A DNA stretch of 5,658 nt from Bacillota bacterium. Lineage in GTDB: Bacteria > Bacillota > Limnochordia > Darwinibacteriales > DTU012. Shown here piece after piece: positions 1 to 5,014 of this stretch (its first letter is position 1; each line of letters starts with the position of its first letter). The stretch covers positions 1 to 5,658 of the forward strand of contig JAAYLQ010000151.1 of NCBI GenBank assembly GCA_012521805.1, read 5' to 3'. The position numbers and the translations under genes were made by a program. Under the pieces are notes generated by a model that had not been told where the DNA came from, searched no databases, and was given only the letters and a program-made list of their open reading frames with translations.

Positions 1-21
1 ATTCTTATGTTCAGGAACCAT
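1..21 (-). CDS. 5' end of a divergent gene of unknown function (partial)
   Basis: Only the first seven codons (M-V-P-E-H-K-N) are inside the window, so no function can be assigned. The case for a real start is an ATG at 21-19 on the minus strand, preceded by a perfect GGAGG (34-30) with an 8-nt spacer, and an in-frame TAA seven codons upstream that fixes the start. The gene would be transcribed divergently from the methionine uptake operon, leaving roughly 140 bp between this start and the met -35 box. The start codon and half of the Shine-Dalgarno lie in the stem of the 14-87 hairpin, which could limit translation. I saw no convincing promoter for it. The main alternative is a chance GGAGG-ATG pair, and only sequence left of the window can decide. 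Confidence 0.4.
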
Positions 22-87
22 AGCCGAAACCTCCGTATCGTGTTAGTGTGGATACCAACATCATACAGGGTTTCTGGCTGTGGTTCC
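14..87. repeat. Long imperfect inverted repeat (hairpin)
   Basis: Positions 14-25 pair with 76-87 over 12 bp, with one G-T pair. After a one-base bulge (75), positions 26-32 pair with 68-74. The pairing continues inward as 35-38 with 63-66, 40-44 with 57-61 and 46-48 with 53-55, leaving a 4-nt apex, so almost the whole 74 nt folds into one rod. No T-run follows either end, so it does not look like a simple terminator. It covers the ribosome binding site and start of the putative minus-strand gene at 21. It could be a leader structure, a small palindromic repeat element, or a protein-binding site. Confidence 0.6.
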
Positions 88-130
88 ATTCATTTCTTCG
101 TGTTGCATTTCATTCTACAATGAGCCGCTC

Positions 131-142
131 TTTTTTTTTTTT
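131..142. repeat. Homopolymer run of 12 T
   Basis: A dT12 tract lies about 20 bp upstream of the met -35 box, flanked by direct copies of TGAGCC (121-126 and 142-147, the second sharing the last T). No stable stem precedes it, so it is not a normal intrinsic terminator. It could bend the DNA or act as a distal A/T-rich promoter element. Its length is prone to slippage and to sequencing error. Confidence 0.7.
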
Positions 143-156
143 GAGCCCACTAAAAT

Positions 157-171
157 TCTCTTGACAAGAGA
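157..171. promoter_or_regulatory. Perfect palindrome over the -35 box, possible operator
   Basis: TCTCTTG-A-CAAGAGA is a perfect dyad with 7-bp arms and a single central base, and it contains the whole TTGACA hexamer. A further A-T match on each side (154-155 with 173-174) extends the symmetry beyond one mismatch. The placement fits a repressor site, but I recognise no known regulator's consensus. Part of the symmetry follows from TTGACA itself. Confidence 0.35.
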
Positions 172-189
172 TTTGTCTATGCGTATACT
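161..189 (+). promoter_or_regulatory. Housekeeping (sigma-A type) promoter of the metNIQ operon
   Basis: The -35 hexamer TTGACA (161-166) is a perfect consensus, the spacer is exactly 17 nt, and the -10 hexamer TATACT (184-189) matches five of six positions. Transcription should begin near 195-197, about 40 nt before the riboswitch. The -35 box lies inside a perfect 15-bp odd palindrome (157-171), and an imperfect dyad (190-216) covers the expected start point. Both could be operators. Confidence 0.85.
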
Positions 190-216
190 TATACCTAAAT
201 ATACACTTAGGTTATA
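190..216. promoter_or_regulatory. Imperfect dyad at the predicted transcription start
   Basis: CCTAA (194-198) pairs with TTAGG (207-211), and TATA (190-193) pairs with TATA (213-216) across a one-base bulge at 212. This gives about 9 bp around an 8-nt A/T-rich centre. It begins one base after the -10 box and covers the expected start point. As DNA it could be an operator. As RNA only its downstream part would be transcribed if the start is near 196. No known regulator is recognised. Confidence 0.3.
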
Positions 217-237
217 ATTAAATTTATAGTTTCACTA

Positions 238-342
238 CTCTTATCCAGAGAGGTGGAGGGACTGGCCCGATGAAACCCGGCAACCGGTGGCAGCTGCCAC
301 AAGGTGCTAATTCCTGCTGGATCTGATCCAGAAAGATAAGAG
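238..342 (+). ncRNA. SAM-I riboswitch (S-box leader)
   Basis: This aptamer senses S-adenosylmethionine and turns off the downstream methionine transporter genes when SAM is plentiful. The conserved S-box core is visible: AGAGAGGTGGAGGGACTGG (247-265), then CCCGATGAAACCCGGCAACC (266-285), then AAGGTGCTAATTCCTGC (301-317). Helix P1 is a perfect 8-bp stem of CTCTTATC (238-245) with GATAAGAG (335-342). P3 is the self-complementary GTGGCAGCTGCCAC (287-300). P4 pairs CTGGAT (317-322) with ATCCAG (326-331). S-box control of met transporters is well established in Bacillota, and the gene order here fits that role. Confidence 0.97.
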
Positions 343-379
343 GAGGCTTGATGCTTGATGCTGTGGACCTCTTCTTATC
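335..379 (+). promoter_or_regulatory. Antiterminator of the S-box switch
   Basis: Positions 335-346 (GATAAGAGGAGG) pair with 368-379 (CCTCTTCTTATC) over 12 bp with a single G-U (342 with 372). This helix uses the 3' strand of P1 and the 5' strand of the terminator, so it excludes both. Without SAM it should form and let transcription continue. With SAM, P1 captures 335-342 and frees the terminator. The loop (347-367) carries two tandem copies of GCTTGAT (346-359). Confidence 0.9.
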
Positions 380-419
380 GAAGAGGTTTTTTATTTACCG
401 GAGGTGGGGAATTGATTGA
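351..419 (+). CDS. Possible 22-codon leader ORF through the riboswitch terminator
   Basis: An ATG at 351 follows AGGAGG (341-346) by 4 nt and opens a 22-codon frame that reads through the terminator hairpin and stops with TGA at 417-419, overlapping the metN TTG start (412). The product would begin MLDAVDLFLS. It has no methionine run of the kind expected for classical attenuation. The AGGAGG may exist only because it forms the antiterminator, so this may be chance. If translated, it could couple to metN initiation or let ribosomes disturb the terminator. Confidence 0.25.
   Translation: MLDAVDLFLSKRFFIYRRWGID
367..392 (+). terminator. Rho-independent terminator controlled by the SAM riboswitch
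   Basis: ACCTCTTC (367-374) and GAAGAGGT (380-387) form a perfect 8-bp stem with a 5-nt loop TTATC, and T387 begins a run of six T residues (387-392). It lies just before the metN ribosome binding site. It should form only when SAM-bound P1 prevents the antiterminator. Confidence 0.95.
400..405 (+). promoter_or_regulatory. Ribosome binding site that fixes the metN TTG start
   Basis: GGAGGT lies six nt before TTG 412 and outside the terminator hairpin. It is the best-spaced Shine-Dalgarno for metN. It supports TTG 412 over the in-frame TTG 355 and ATG 358, which lie before and within the leader terminator region. Confidence 0.85.
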
Positions 420-1437
420 GTTAGTCGGTGTTTCGAAAGTTTTTAGGGGGGAGTCTGAAGTAGTTGCCCTTGATAACGTCAGCTTACACATACCCAGAGG
501 AGTTATTTTCGGCATTATCGGCCTCAGCGGAGCAGGCAAGTCAACTTTGATCCGCTGTATCAATGGCTTGGAAACCCCCGATGCGGGGGAAGTAATTGTA
601 GATGGGGTTAATATGAATCAGCTTACGCCGCAGCAGCTGCGAGAAGAACGAAAAAAAATCGGCATGATTTTCCAGCATTTTAATCTGCTCTCATCCCGCA
701 CTGCAGCTGGTAATATCGCCTTTCCACTGGAATTGGTGGGTATGGATAAAAATGCGATTAAAATCCGGGTTGCCCAGATGTTAGAACTGGTGGGTCTCGC
801 CGATAAGGCTGGGGCTTATCCCCATCAGCTCAGCGGCGGTCAAAAACAGCGGGTTGGGATTGCCAGGGCTTTAGCTAATCAGCCTCAGGTACTTCTCAGT
901 GACGAAGCGACTTCAGCACTGGATCCGGAAACTACTTTGTCGGTACTGCAGCTGTTAAAGCAGATTAACCAAGATATGGGTTTAACTATTGTTTTAATCA
1001 CCCATGAGATGGGGGTTATCCAATCGATTTGTGATTATGTAGCAGTAATTGATCAGGGTAAGATTGTTGAAACCGGCCCGGTAATCGATGTGTTTACCCG
1101 ACCCCAGAGCAGTTCTACTAAGCGGTTAATCCAAGGCAGTCTCGATGCTCAAATTCCTGAGGAGCTGCTACAGCGAATTAAAGCCCACACAGATAACCGC
1201 CATGTACTGCTTAAACTGAATTTTATCGGTGAGCTGACACACAAACCGGTAATCTCGTCGCTGCTGCGCAGCTGTGAAGTGGAGGCAAACATCCTGTTTG
1301 GCAAAATTGATCAAATAAAAGACATTCCCTTCGGTATGCTGCTGCTCGAAATTACTGGTGAGCCGGATCAGATCCAAAAGGCCCTTAAGTTCATGCGAAA
1401 CCTTGATGTGGAGATGGAGGTGATCTCCAATGGATAA
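412..1437 (+). CDS. metN: Methionine ABC transporter ATP-binding protein MetN
   Basis: This is the ATPase subunit that powers methionine uptake with MetI and MetQ on the cytoplasmic face of the membrane. With the TTG start the protein has 341 residues, the usual length for MetN, and begins (M)IELVGVSKVF like its relatives. The nucleotide-binding domain shows Walker A GLSGAGKST (about 37-45), the Q-loop glutamine near 88, signature LSGGQ (140-144), Walker B LLSDE with catalytic Glu165, D-loop SALD (168-171) and H-loop His198. About residues 264-337 form the C-terminal NIL domain. In E. coli MetN the equivalent domain binds methionine and inhibits transport (family knowledge). All catalytic motifs are intact. 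It is the first gene of the operon, behind the S-box leader, and overlaps metI by 8 nt. Confidence 0.97.
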   Translation: MIELVGVSKVFRGESEVVALDNVSLHIPRGVIFGIIGLSGAGKSTLIRCINGLETPDAGEVIVDGVNMNQLTPQQLREERKKIGMIFQHFNLLSSRTAAGNIAFPLELVGMDKNAIKIRVAQMLELVGLADKAGAYPHQLSGGQKQRVGIARALANQPQVLLSDEATSALDPETTLSVLQLLKQINQDMGLTIVLITHEMGVIQSICDYVAVIDQGKIVETGPVIDVFTRPQSSSTKRLIQGSLDAQIPEELLQRIKAHTDNRHVLLKLNFIGELTHKPVISSLLRSCEVEANILFGKIDQIKDIPFGMLLLEITGEPDQIQKALKFMRNLDVEMEVISNG

Positions 1438-2086
1438 AGCAATGCTGTTTAGAACACTGTGGGAGGCTACGGGCCAAACCCTTTATATGGTGGGAGTGTC
1501 GGTGGTTGCAGCGCAAATCTTAGGGATGCCTTTAGGGGTGCTGTTGGTAATCAGCGACAAGGGACATATTGCTGAAAACAGACTGCTGAACAAAATTCTC
1601 AGCGTGATTGTCAATATTGGCCGCTCGATACCATTTATTATTCTGCTGGTAGCAATCATCCCTTTTACCCGTTTTATAATAGGAACTTATATTGGGACTA
1701 CAGCGGCGATTGTGCCGCTAACAGTGGCGGCGATTCCCTTTGTTGCCCGGGTGGTGGAAAGCTCCCTTAAGGAAGTAGATCCAGGTGTAATTGAAGCTGC
1801 TCAAGCAATGGGTGCATCTCCCTGGCAGATTGTTTATAAAGTCCTGCTGCCGGAAGCGCTGCCCGGCTTAGTACTCGGGTTTACCCTGACAGCAATCAAC
1901 CTAGTTGGGTATTCAGCAATGGCTGGTACAGTCGGTGGACGGGGGCTTGGGGACCTGGCAATTCGCTTCGGTTATCAGCGTTTTCGCGGTGATATCATCT
2001 TTTATACAGTAGTTATTTTAGTAGTCCTAGTTCAGCTGATCCAAGCGCTGGGAAATTGGCTTGCCAGAAAACTTTCCAGACGGTAA
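1430..2086 (+). CDS. metI: Methionine ABC transporter permease MetI
   Basis: This is the integral membrane subunit that forms the translocation path for methionine and docks two MetN subunits. At 218 residues it has the normal MetI length. It is very hydrophobic, with about five membrane segments (roughly 16-42, 57-80, 87-108, 145-166 and 187-208). The coupling loop carries the EAA motif, EAAQAMGAS at 122-130 followed by PWQIVYKVLLPEALPG, typical of BPD-type permeases. GGRGLGDLAIRFGYQRF (169-185) is also typical of the family. The ATG lies inside the end of metN (ATGGATAA arrangement), with GGAGGT (1416-1421) eight nt upstream within metN, so translation of the two is probably coupled. The C-terminus is basic (RKLSRR), consistent with a cytoplasmic end. 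Confidence 0.97.
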   Translation: MDKAMLFRTLWEATGQTLYMVGVSVVAAQILGMPLGVLLVISDKGHIAENRLLNKILSVIVNIGRSIPFIILLVAIIPFTRFIIGTYIGTTAAIVPLTVAAIPFVARVVESSLKEVDPGVIEAAQAMGASPWQIVYKVLLPEALPGLVLGFTLTAINLVGYSAMAGTVGGRGLGDLAIRFGYQRFRGDIIFYTVVILVVLVQLIQALGNWLARKLSRR

Positions 2087-2128
2087 AGCCATTAGTAAAT
2101 AAAAGCAAAACCAGAAAGGAGAAGTGCA

Positions 2129-2914
2129 ATGACAAAGAAATTAAGCTTACTGCTGGTGCTGCTGTTGGTATTTCTCAGCAGCGGAGTTTACGCGGAAGAG
2201 GTTCTGCGGGTTGGTGCTACTCCAGTACCCCATGGGGATATCTTAACTCAGGTAGTACCGTTGTTAGAGGAGCAGGGAATCAAGCTGGAGATTATTGAGT
2301 TTACCGATTATGTACTGCCGAATCTAGCTTTAAATGATGGTGAAATTGACGCCAATTTCTTCCAGCACACTCCATACTTAGAAGGGTTTAACCGCGATCA
2401 CCGCCTCAATTTGGTGTCCCTGGCGGAAATTCATATCGAGCCGTTGGGAATTTACAGCAAACGGGTTTCCAGCATTGATGAGATTCCAGCTGGCGCCACG
2501 ATAGCGATTCCTAATGACCCGACGAATGGCGGTAGGGCCCTGCTGCTGCTGCAGAGTGCAGGATTAATTAAAGTTGATCCTAAGGCTGGCATCACACCTA
2601 CAATTTTCGATATTACCGAGAACAAGCTGAAACTGAAATTTTTCGAGATTGAGGCTGCTCAGCTGGCCCGGACTCTAGACGATACCACAGCAGCGGTAAT
2701 CAACGGTAACTATGCACTGCTGGCGGATTTGGTGCCAACTAGGGACGCACTTTTCTTAGAGGGTGCTGAATCTCCTTATGCTAACGTGCTGGCTGTGAGA
2801 GCTGAAGATGTCAATAATCCAGCTCTGCTGAAGTTGGCAGAAGCCCTGAAAAGTGATGTTGTTAGAGATTTTATTCTCTCGACTTATGGGGGCAGCGTAG
2901 TCCCTGTCTTTTAA
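2129..2914 (+). CDS. metQ: Methionine-binding protein MetQ (NLPA family) without lipobox
   Basis: This is the extracytoplasmic substrate-binding subunit that delivers methionine to MetNI. The 261 residues match NlpA/MetQ proteins: RVGATPVPH (27-35), FFQHTPYL (77-84), IPNDPTNGGRALLLL (127-141), AVINGNYAL (189-197) and the terminal YGGSVVPVF. The N-terminus is a signal peptide with Lys3-Lys4, a leucine-rich core (5-16) and a likely SPase I site after VYA (22). No cysteine occurs anywhere in the protein, so it cannot be a lipoprotein, unlike most MetQ proteins. It should therefore be free in a periplasm or held near the membrane by other means. AAAGGAG (2115-2121) lies 7 nt before the ATG. The 42-nt gap after metI has no terminator, so it is part of the operon. 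Other NLPA members bind other ligands, but the S-box and MetN/MetI partners point to methionine. Confidence 0.95.
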   Translation: MTKKLSLLLVLLLVFLSSGVYAEEVLRVGATPVPHGDILTQVVPLLEEQGIKLEIIEFTDYVLPNLALNDGEIDANFFQHTPYLEGFNRDHRLNLVSLAEIHIEPLGIYSKRVSSIDEIPAGATIAIPNDPTNGGRALLLLQSAGLIKVDPKAGITPTIFDITENKLKLKFFEIEAAQLARTLDDTTAAVINGNYALLADLVPTRDALFLEGAESPYANVLAVRAEDVNNPALLKLAEALKSDVVRDFILSTYGGSVVPVF

Positions 2915-2927
2915 GCAAATTGATCTA

Positions 2928-2962
2928 AAAAAGGAATGCCGGTGTGAGCGGCATTCCTTTTT
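2928..2962. terminator. Bidirectional intrinsic terminator between metQ and ylbF
   Basis: Positions 2928-2941 pair with 2949-2962 in a perfect 14-bp stem around a 7-nt loop. The stem is A-rich on its outer left arm and T-rich on its outer right arm, so each strand ends in a U-run. It lies 13 nt after the metQ stop and 3 nt after the ylbF stop on the other strand, and so serves both convergent operons. Confidence 0.95.
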
Positions 2963-2965
2963 GCA

Positions 2966-3292
2966 TTAATTAAAAAGTTCCCTTGTGATCGTTTCGTTCA
3001 GTTCACTCATCTTTCTGCTGAAAGCTTCCTGGGCTTTCACAAAGTTGGTGATCGTTAGATTTGATTTCACTTTCGCTTCTAAAAGCTGAATCTGCTGAAT
3101 TTGCTCCATGGTCGGTTCCTTGCCTTCCATCTGCAGCATATAAATCTCCTGTTGGCTGAGCTGCAGCTGTTTTATCAAATCTTCTGCAATAGGATCTAGG
3201 CGGATCCGGGTTTGGGCTGAACTCAGTGCTTTAAATTCATCAGTTTCTTTCAACAGTTGGGCAAGCTCAATCGCTTTTTGTTCTAAACTCAA
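2966..3292 (-). CDS. YlbF/YheA/YmcA-family small helical protein
   Basis: A 108-residue, cysteine-free, almost entirely helical protein of the Com_YlbF family. It shows the family pattern of an N-terminal helix (AIELAQLLKETDEFKAL, about 7-23), a DP-containing turn (RLDPIAEDLIKQL, about 31-43), a Gln-rich middle (QLSQQEIYMLQ) and a C-terminal helix. In Bacillus subtilis, YlbF and YmcA act with YaaT to assist RNase Y-dependent mRNA maturation and affect sporulation, competence and biofilm. YheA is a shorter relative of unknown role, and this length is closer to YheA, so I give no specific symbol. The start is TTG, supported by GGAGG (3305-3301 on the minus strand) with an 8-nt spacer. The gene lies 81 nt downstream of spoVB in the same direction, with no clear terminator between, and ends at the shared hairpin. 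Confidence 0.88.
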   Translation of the reverse strand: MSLEQKAIELAQLLKETDEFKALSSAQTRIRLDPIAEDLIKQLQLSQQEIYMLQMEGKEPTMEQIQQIQLLEAKVKSNLTITNFVKAQEAFSRKMSELNETITRELFN

Positions 3293-3300
3293 TCAGTGCA

Positions 3301-3305
3301 CCTCC
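3301..3305 (-). promoter_or_regulatory. Ribosome binding site that fixes the ylbF-family TTG start
   Basis: GGAGG on the minus strand lies eight nt before the TTG at 3292-3290. No ATG or GTG start with comparable spacing was seen, so the non-ATG start is preferred. Confidence 0.8.
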
Positions 3306-3373
3306 AAAAAGTTGTCTGCTTACACTTCGCTGTAGGATGTGTTTATCCTGCTGATTAAGGAAAAGTTTCTTAC

Positions 3374-4921
3374 CTATCTCCTCTTTAAAGTAATCCACAC
3401 TGCGCTCCAGCGGACAGTGTTGGTGATAAATATCAGTGCGAAGTAGATAAACAGCAGTACTAAAATTGCAATTAAGGCAGCCAGCTGCAGCGATACAGGA
3501 TACATCAACAGCGTATCAAATGTAAACTTGCCAAAAGCGCCAGCGATTATCCCTAAGCCAATAATTTTAGCCACATCTTTAAACTGAAAACATGAACCTA
3601 TTGAGCGGTACAGCGCTGCATAATGGAGAATTGTTTCCATGATCACAGCGACTATAGAAGCAGCAGCAACCCCATAAATTCCCATACCCAGGCTCACAGA
3701 GAATGGATAAATCAATGCTAAACTGATGCATCGGGGCACAATGTTGTTAAACATAGCGGTGGAGGCATGGCCCAGCCCAACTAGGGAGGAGTGCATTGGT
3801 GAGTGGAAATATTGAAAGAGATAAAACGGCGCTGTCAGCTTTAATAATCCAGCTGCTTCTGGTGCTCGATAAAACAGCGTTAAAATCTGATCGGCAAAAA
3901 CGTATAGAATAATACTGCTCGGCACTCCAACCAGCAGAGAGATCCTGACCGCATGGGAAACTCTGCGGTTGACCAGCCCAAACCGCTTGCGGGACGCCGC
4001 TTCGCTGATGGCAGGTACCAGTGCAACAGCTAACGAATAATTGATAAAACCTGGAAAAAACAGCAGGGGATACACATATCCGGTCAGCATGCCGAACTGC
4101 TCGGCAATGGCAGATGCGGTCAGTCCAGTTTTTAAGAGACTGCGGGTGATCAGCGTGGGCTGGATTACCCGTAATAGGGATCGGAAGAACTGATTTCCGG
4201 TTTGGGGCAGCCCTGTTCTCATCAGCTCAATAAAATCGACTTTGGTATGAACCAGACCCCGCAGCACTTTAAGATTTTCCACTCGATAGCGGTCTCCTGT
4301 CCTAAACTGAAAACCGAGATAGAGTAAGGCTGCAAATTCTCCGAGCACACTTGCGAGTACTCCACCTGCAGCAGCATATTCAATACCCCGCTCGGCTAGA
4401 ACTTGGACTAAGACATAGAGCAGAACAATGCGGATTACCTGCTCGATCACCTGCGATATTGCTAAAGGGTTCATATTCTGCCTGCCTTGAAAATATCCCC
4501 GCAGAACTCCTGAAAGGGCTAAAATCGGAATTACAGGAATCAGCGCCATTAGGGAATAATATGCCCGCTGATCTGCTAAAAACGCTTCGGAAAATGCCCG
4601 ACCGAAGTAGAGCAGACCTAGGGTTAAGATTAATGCTGTGCTGCAGGTTAAAGTAAGGGAAACTAATAAAATCCGTTTGATTTTCGCTTCATTACCGCGA
4701 GTCTCAGCTTCAGCCACAGCTTTTGAAATGGCAACAGGCAGCCCTAAAGTTGTAACAGTCATCAAGAGGCTGATATAAGGGGTGACCATCATCTGCAGAC
4801 CAATCGCTTCCGCCCCGAGGATGCGCGACTGCAGAATAGTTGTGGCAAAGCCGAGGATTTTGGTAATCAAAGCGGCGGCAGTAAGTACAAACGCACCTTG
4901 AAGCAGGCTTTGCTTTCGCAC
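3374..4921 (-). CDS. spoVB: Stage V sporulation protein B-like membrane flippase
   Basis: A polytopic membrane protein of the MATE/MOP (polysaccharide biosynthesis/MviN-like) superfamily. From the GTG start it has 515 residues, close to Bacillus SpoVB (about 518), and about 14 membrane segments are expected. Recognisable SpoVB stretches are VRKQSLLQGAFVL at the N-terminus, GLPVAISKAVAEA (about 60-72), LRGYFQGRQNMNPLAISQV (about 140-158), IEYAAAGGVLASVLGE (about 180-195) and ALVPAISEA. SpoVB is needed for spore cortex formation and is thought to move a lipid-linked peptidoglycan precursor across the outer forespore membrane. Family paralogues (YtgP, YkvU, YabM) may act in vegetative cells, so a sporulation role is inferred from similarity. 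The longer ATG start (4939) adds six residues but lacks a spaced ribosome site. The GTG start aligns with the start of B. subtilis SpoVB as I recall it. Confidence 0.93.
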   Translation of the reverse strand: MRKQSLLQGAFVLTAAALITKILGFATTILQSRILGAEAIGLQMMVTPYISLLMTVTTLGLPVAISKAVAEAETRGNEAKIKRILLVSLTLTCSTALILTLGLLYFGRAFSEAFLADQRAYYSLMALIPVIPILALSGVLRGYFQGRQNMNPLAISQVIEQVIRIVLLYVLVQVLAERGIEYAAAGGVLASVLGEFAALLYLGFQFRTGDRYRVENLKVLRGLVHTKVDFIELMRTGLPQTGNQFFRSLLRVIQPTLITRSLLKTGLTASAIAEQFGMLTGYVYPLLFFPGFINYSLAVALVPAISEAASRKRFGLVNRRVSHAVRISLLVGVPSSIILYVFADQILTLFYRAPEAAGLLKLTAPFYLFQYFHSPMHSSLVGLGHASTAMFNNIVPRCISLALIYPFSVSLGMGIYGVAAASIVAVIMETILHYAALYRSIGSCFQFKDVAKIIGLGIIAGAFGKFTFDTLLMYPVSLQLAALIAILVLLFIYFALIFITNTVRWSAVWITLKRR

Positions 4922-4924
4922 AGA

Positions 4925-4934
4925 CTCACTTCCT
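4925..4934 (-). promoter_or_regulatory. Ribosome binding site that fixes the spoVB GTG start
   Basis: AGGAAGTGAG on the minus strand matches the 16S tail complement at most positions, and its GGAAG core lies seven nt before GTG 4921-4919. It falls inside the reading frame if ATG 4939 is used. That ATG has only CTGGA immediately next to it, too close to work well. Confidence 0.7.
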
Positions 4935-4952
4935 ATCATTCCAGTTTGCTAA

Positions 4953-4979
4953 TATATATGCATTCTGCTGAAGATATAG
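4953..4979 (-). promoter_or_regulatory. Candidate sigma-E-like promoter for spoVB
   Basis: On the minus strand CTATATC (4979-4973) and CATATATA (4960-4953) resemble the sigma-E elements (an ATAT-type -35 and CATACA-type -10), separated by 12 nt, slightly short of the usual spacing. B. subtilis spoVB is known to be sigma-E dependent. The region is A/T-rich, so a chance match is quite possible. No sigma-A promoter is clear here. Confidence 0.25.
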
Positions 4980-5014
4980 GTAGGTAAATTAATAGGATGA
5001 GGGGGAAAAGACAG

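Noticed and set aside
1..123. Open plus-strand frame from the left edge to TGA at 121-123, possibly the tail of an upstream gene
   Set aside because: The 40 codons read as an unconvincing peptide rich in F, H, I and S, and they cross the 14-87 hairpin. The minus-strand start with GGAGG at 30-34 is a better explanation, and 40 open codons can occur by chance.
213..218. Perfect TATAAT as a second -10 box
   Set aside because: The six bases 17 nt upstream (190-195, TATACC) do not resemble a -35 and there is no extended TGn. The TTGACA/TATACT pair upstream is much better.
355..411. Longer metN start at TTG 355 or ATG 358
   Set aside because: These would place the N-terminus across the riboswitch terminator hairpin and add about 18-19 residues not seen in MetN proteins. 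TTG 412 has GGAGGT at 6-nt spacing and gives the usual 341 residues.
2056..2298. 80-codon plus-strand frame between metI and metQ
   Set aside because: It overlaps the ends of two confident genes in another frame, and the predicted peptide has no family resemblance.
3334..3349. AGGAT/ATCCT hairpin between spoVB and the ylbF-family gene as a terminator
   Set aside because: Only 5 bp of stem, and no U-run follows on the minus strand.
4351..4656. 101-codon plus-strand frame opposite spoVB
   Set aside because: It lies entirely antisense to a strongly supported membrane-protein gene, with no good ribosome site or recognisable product.
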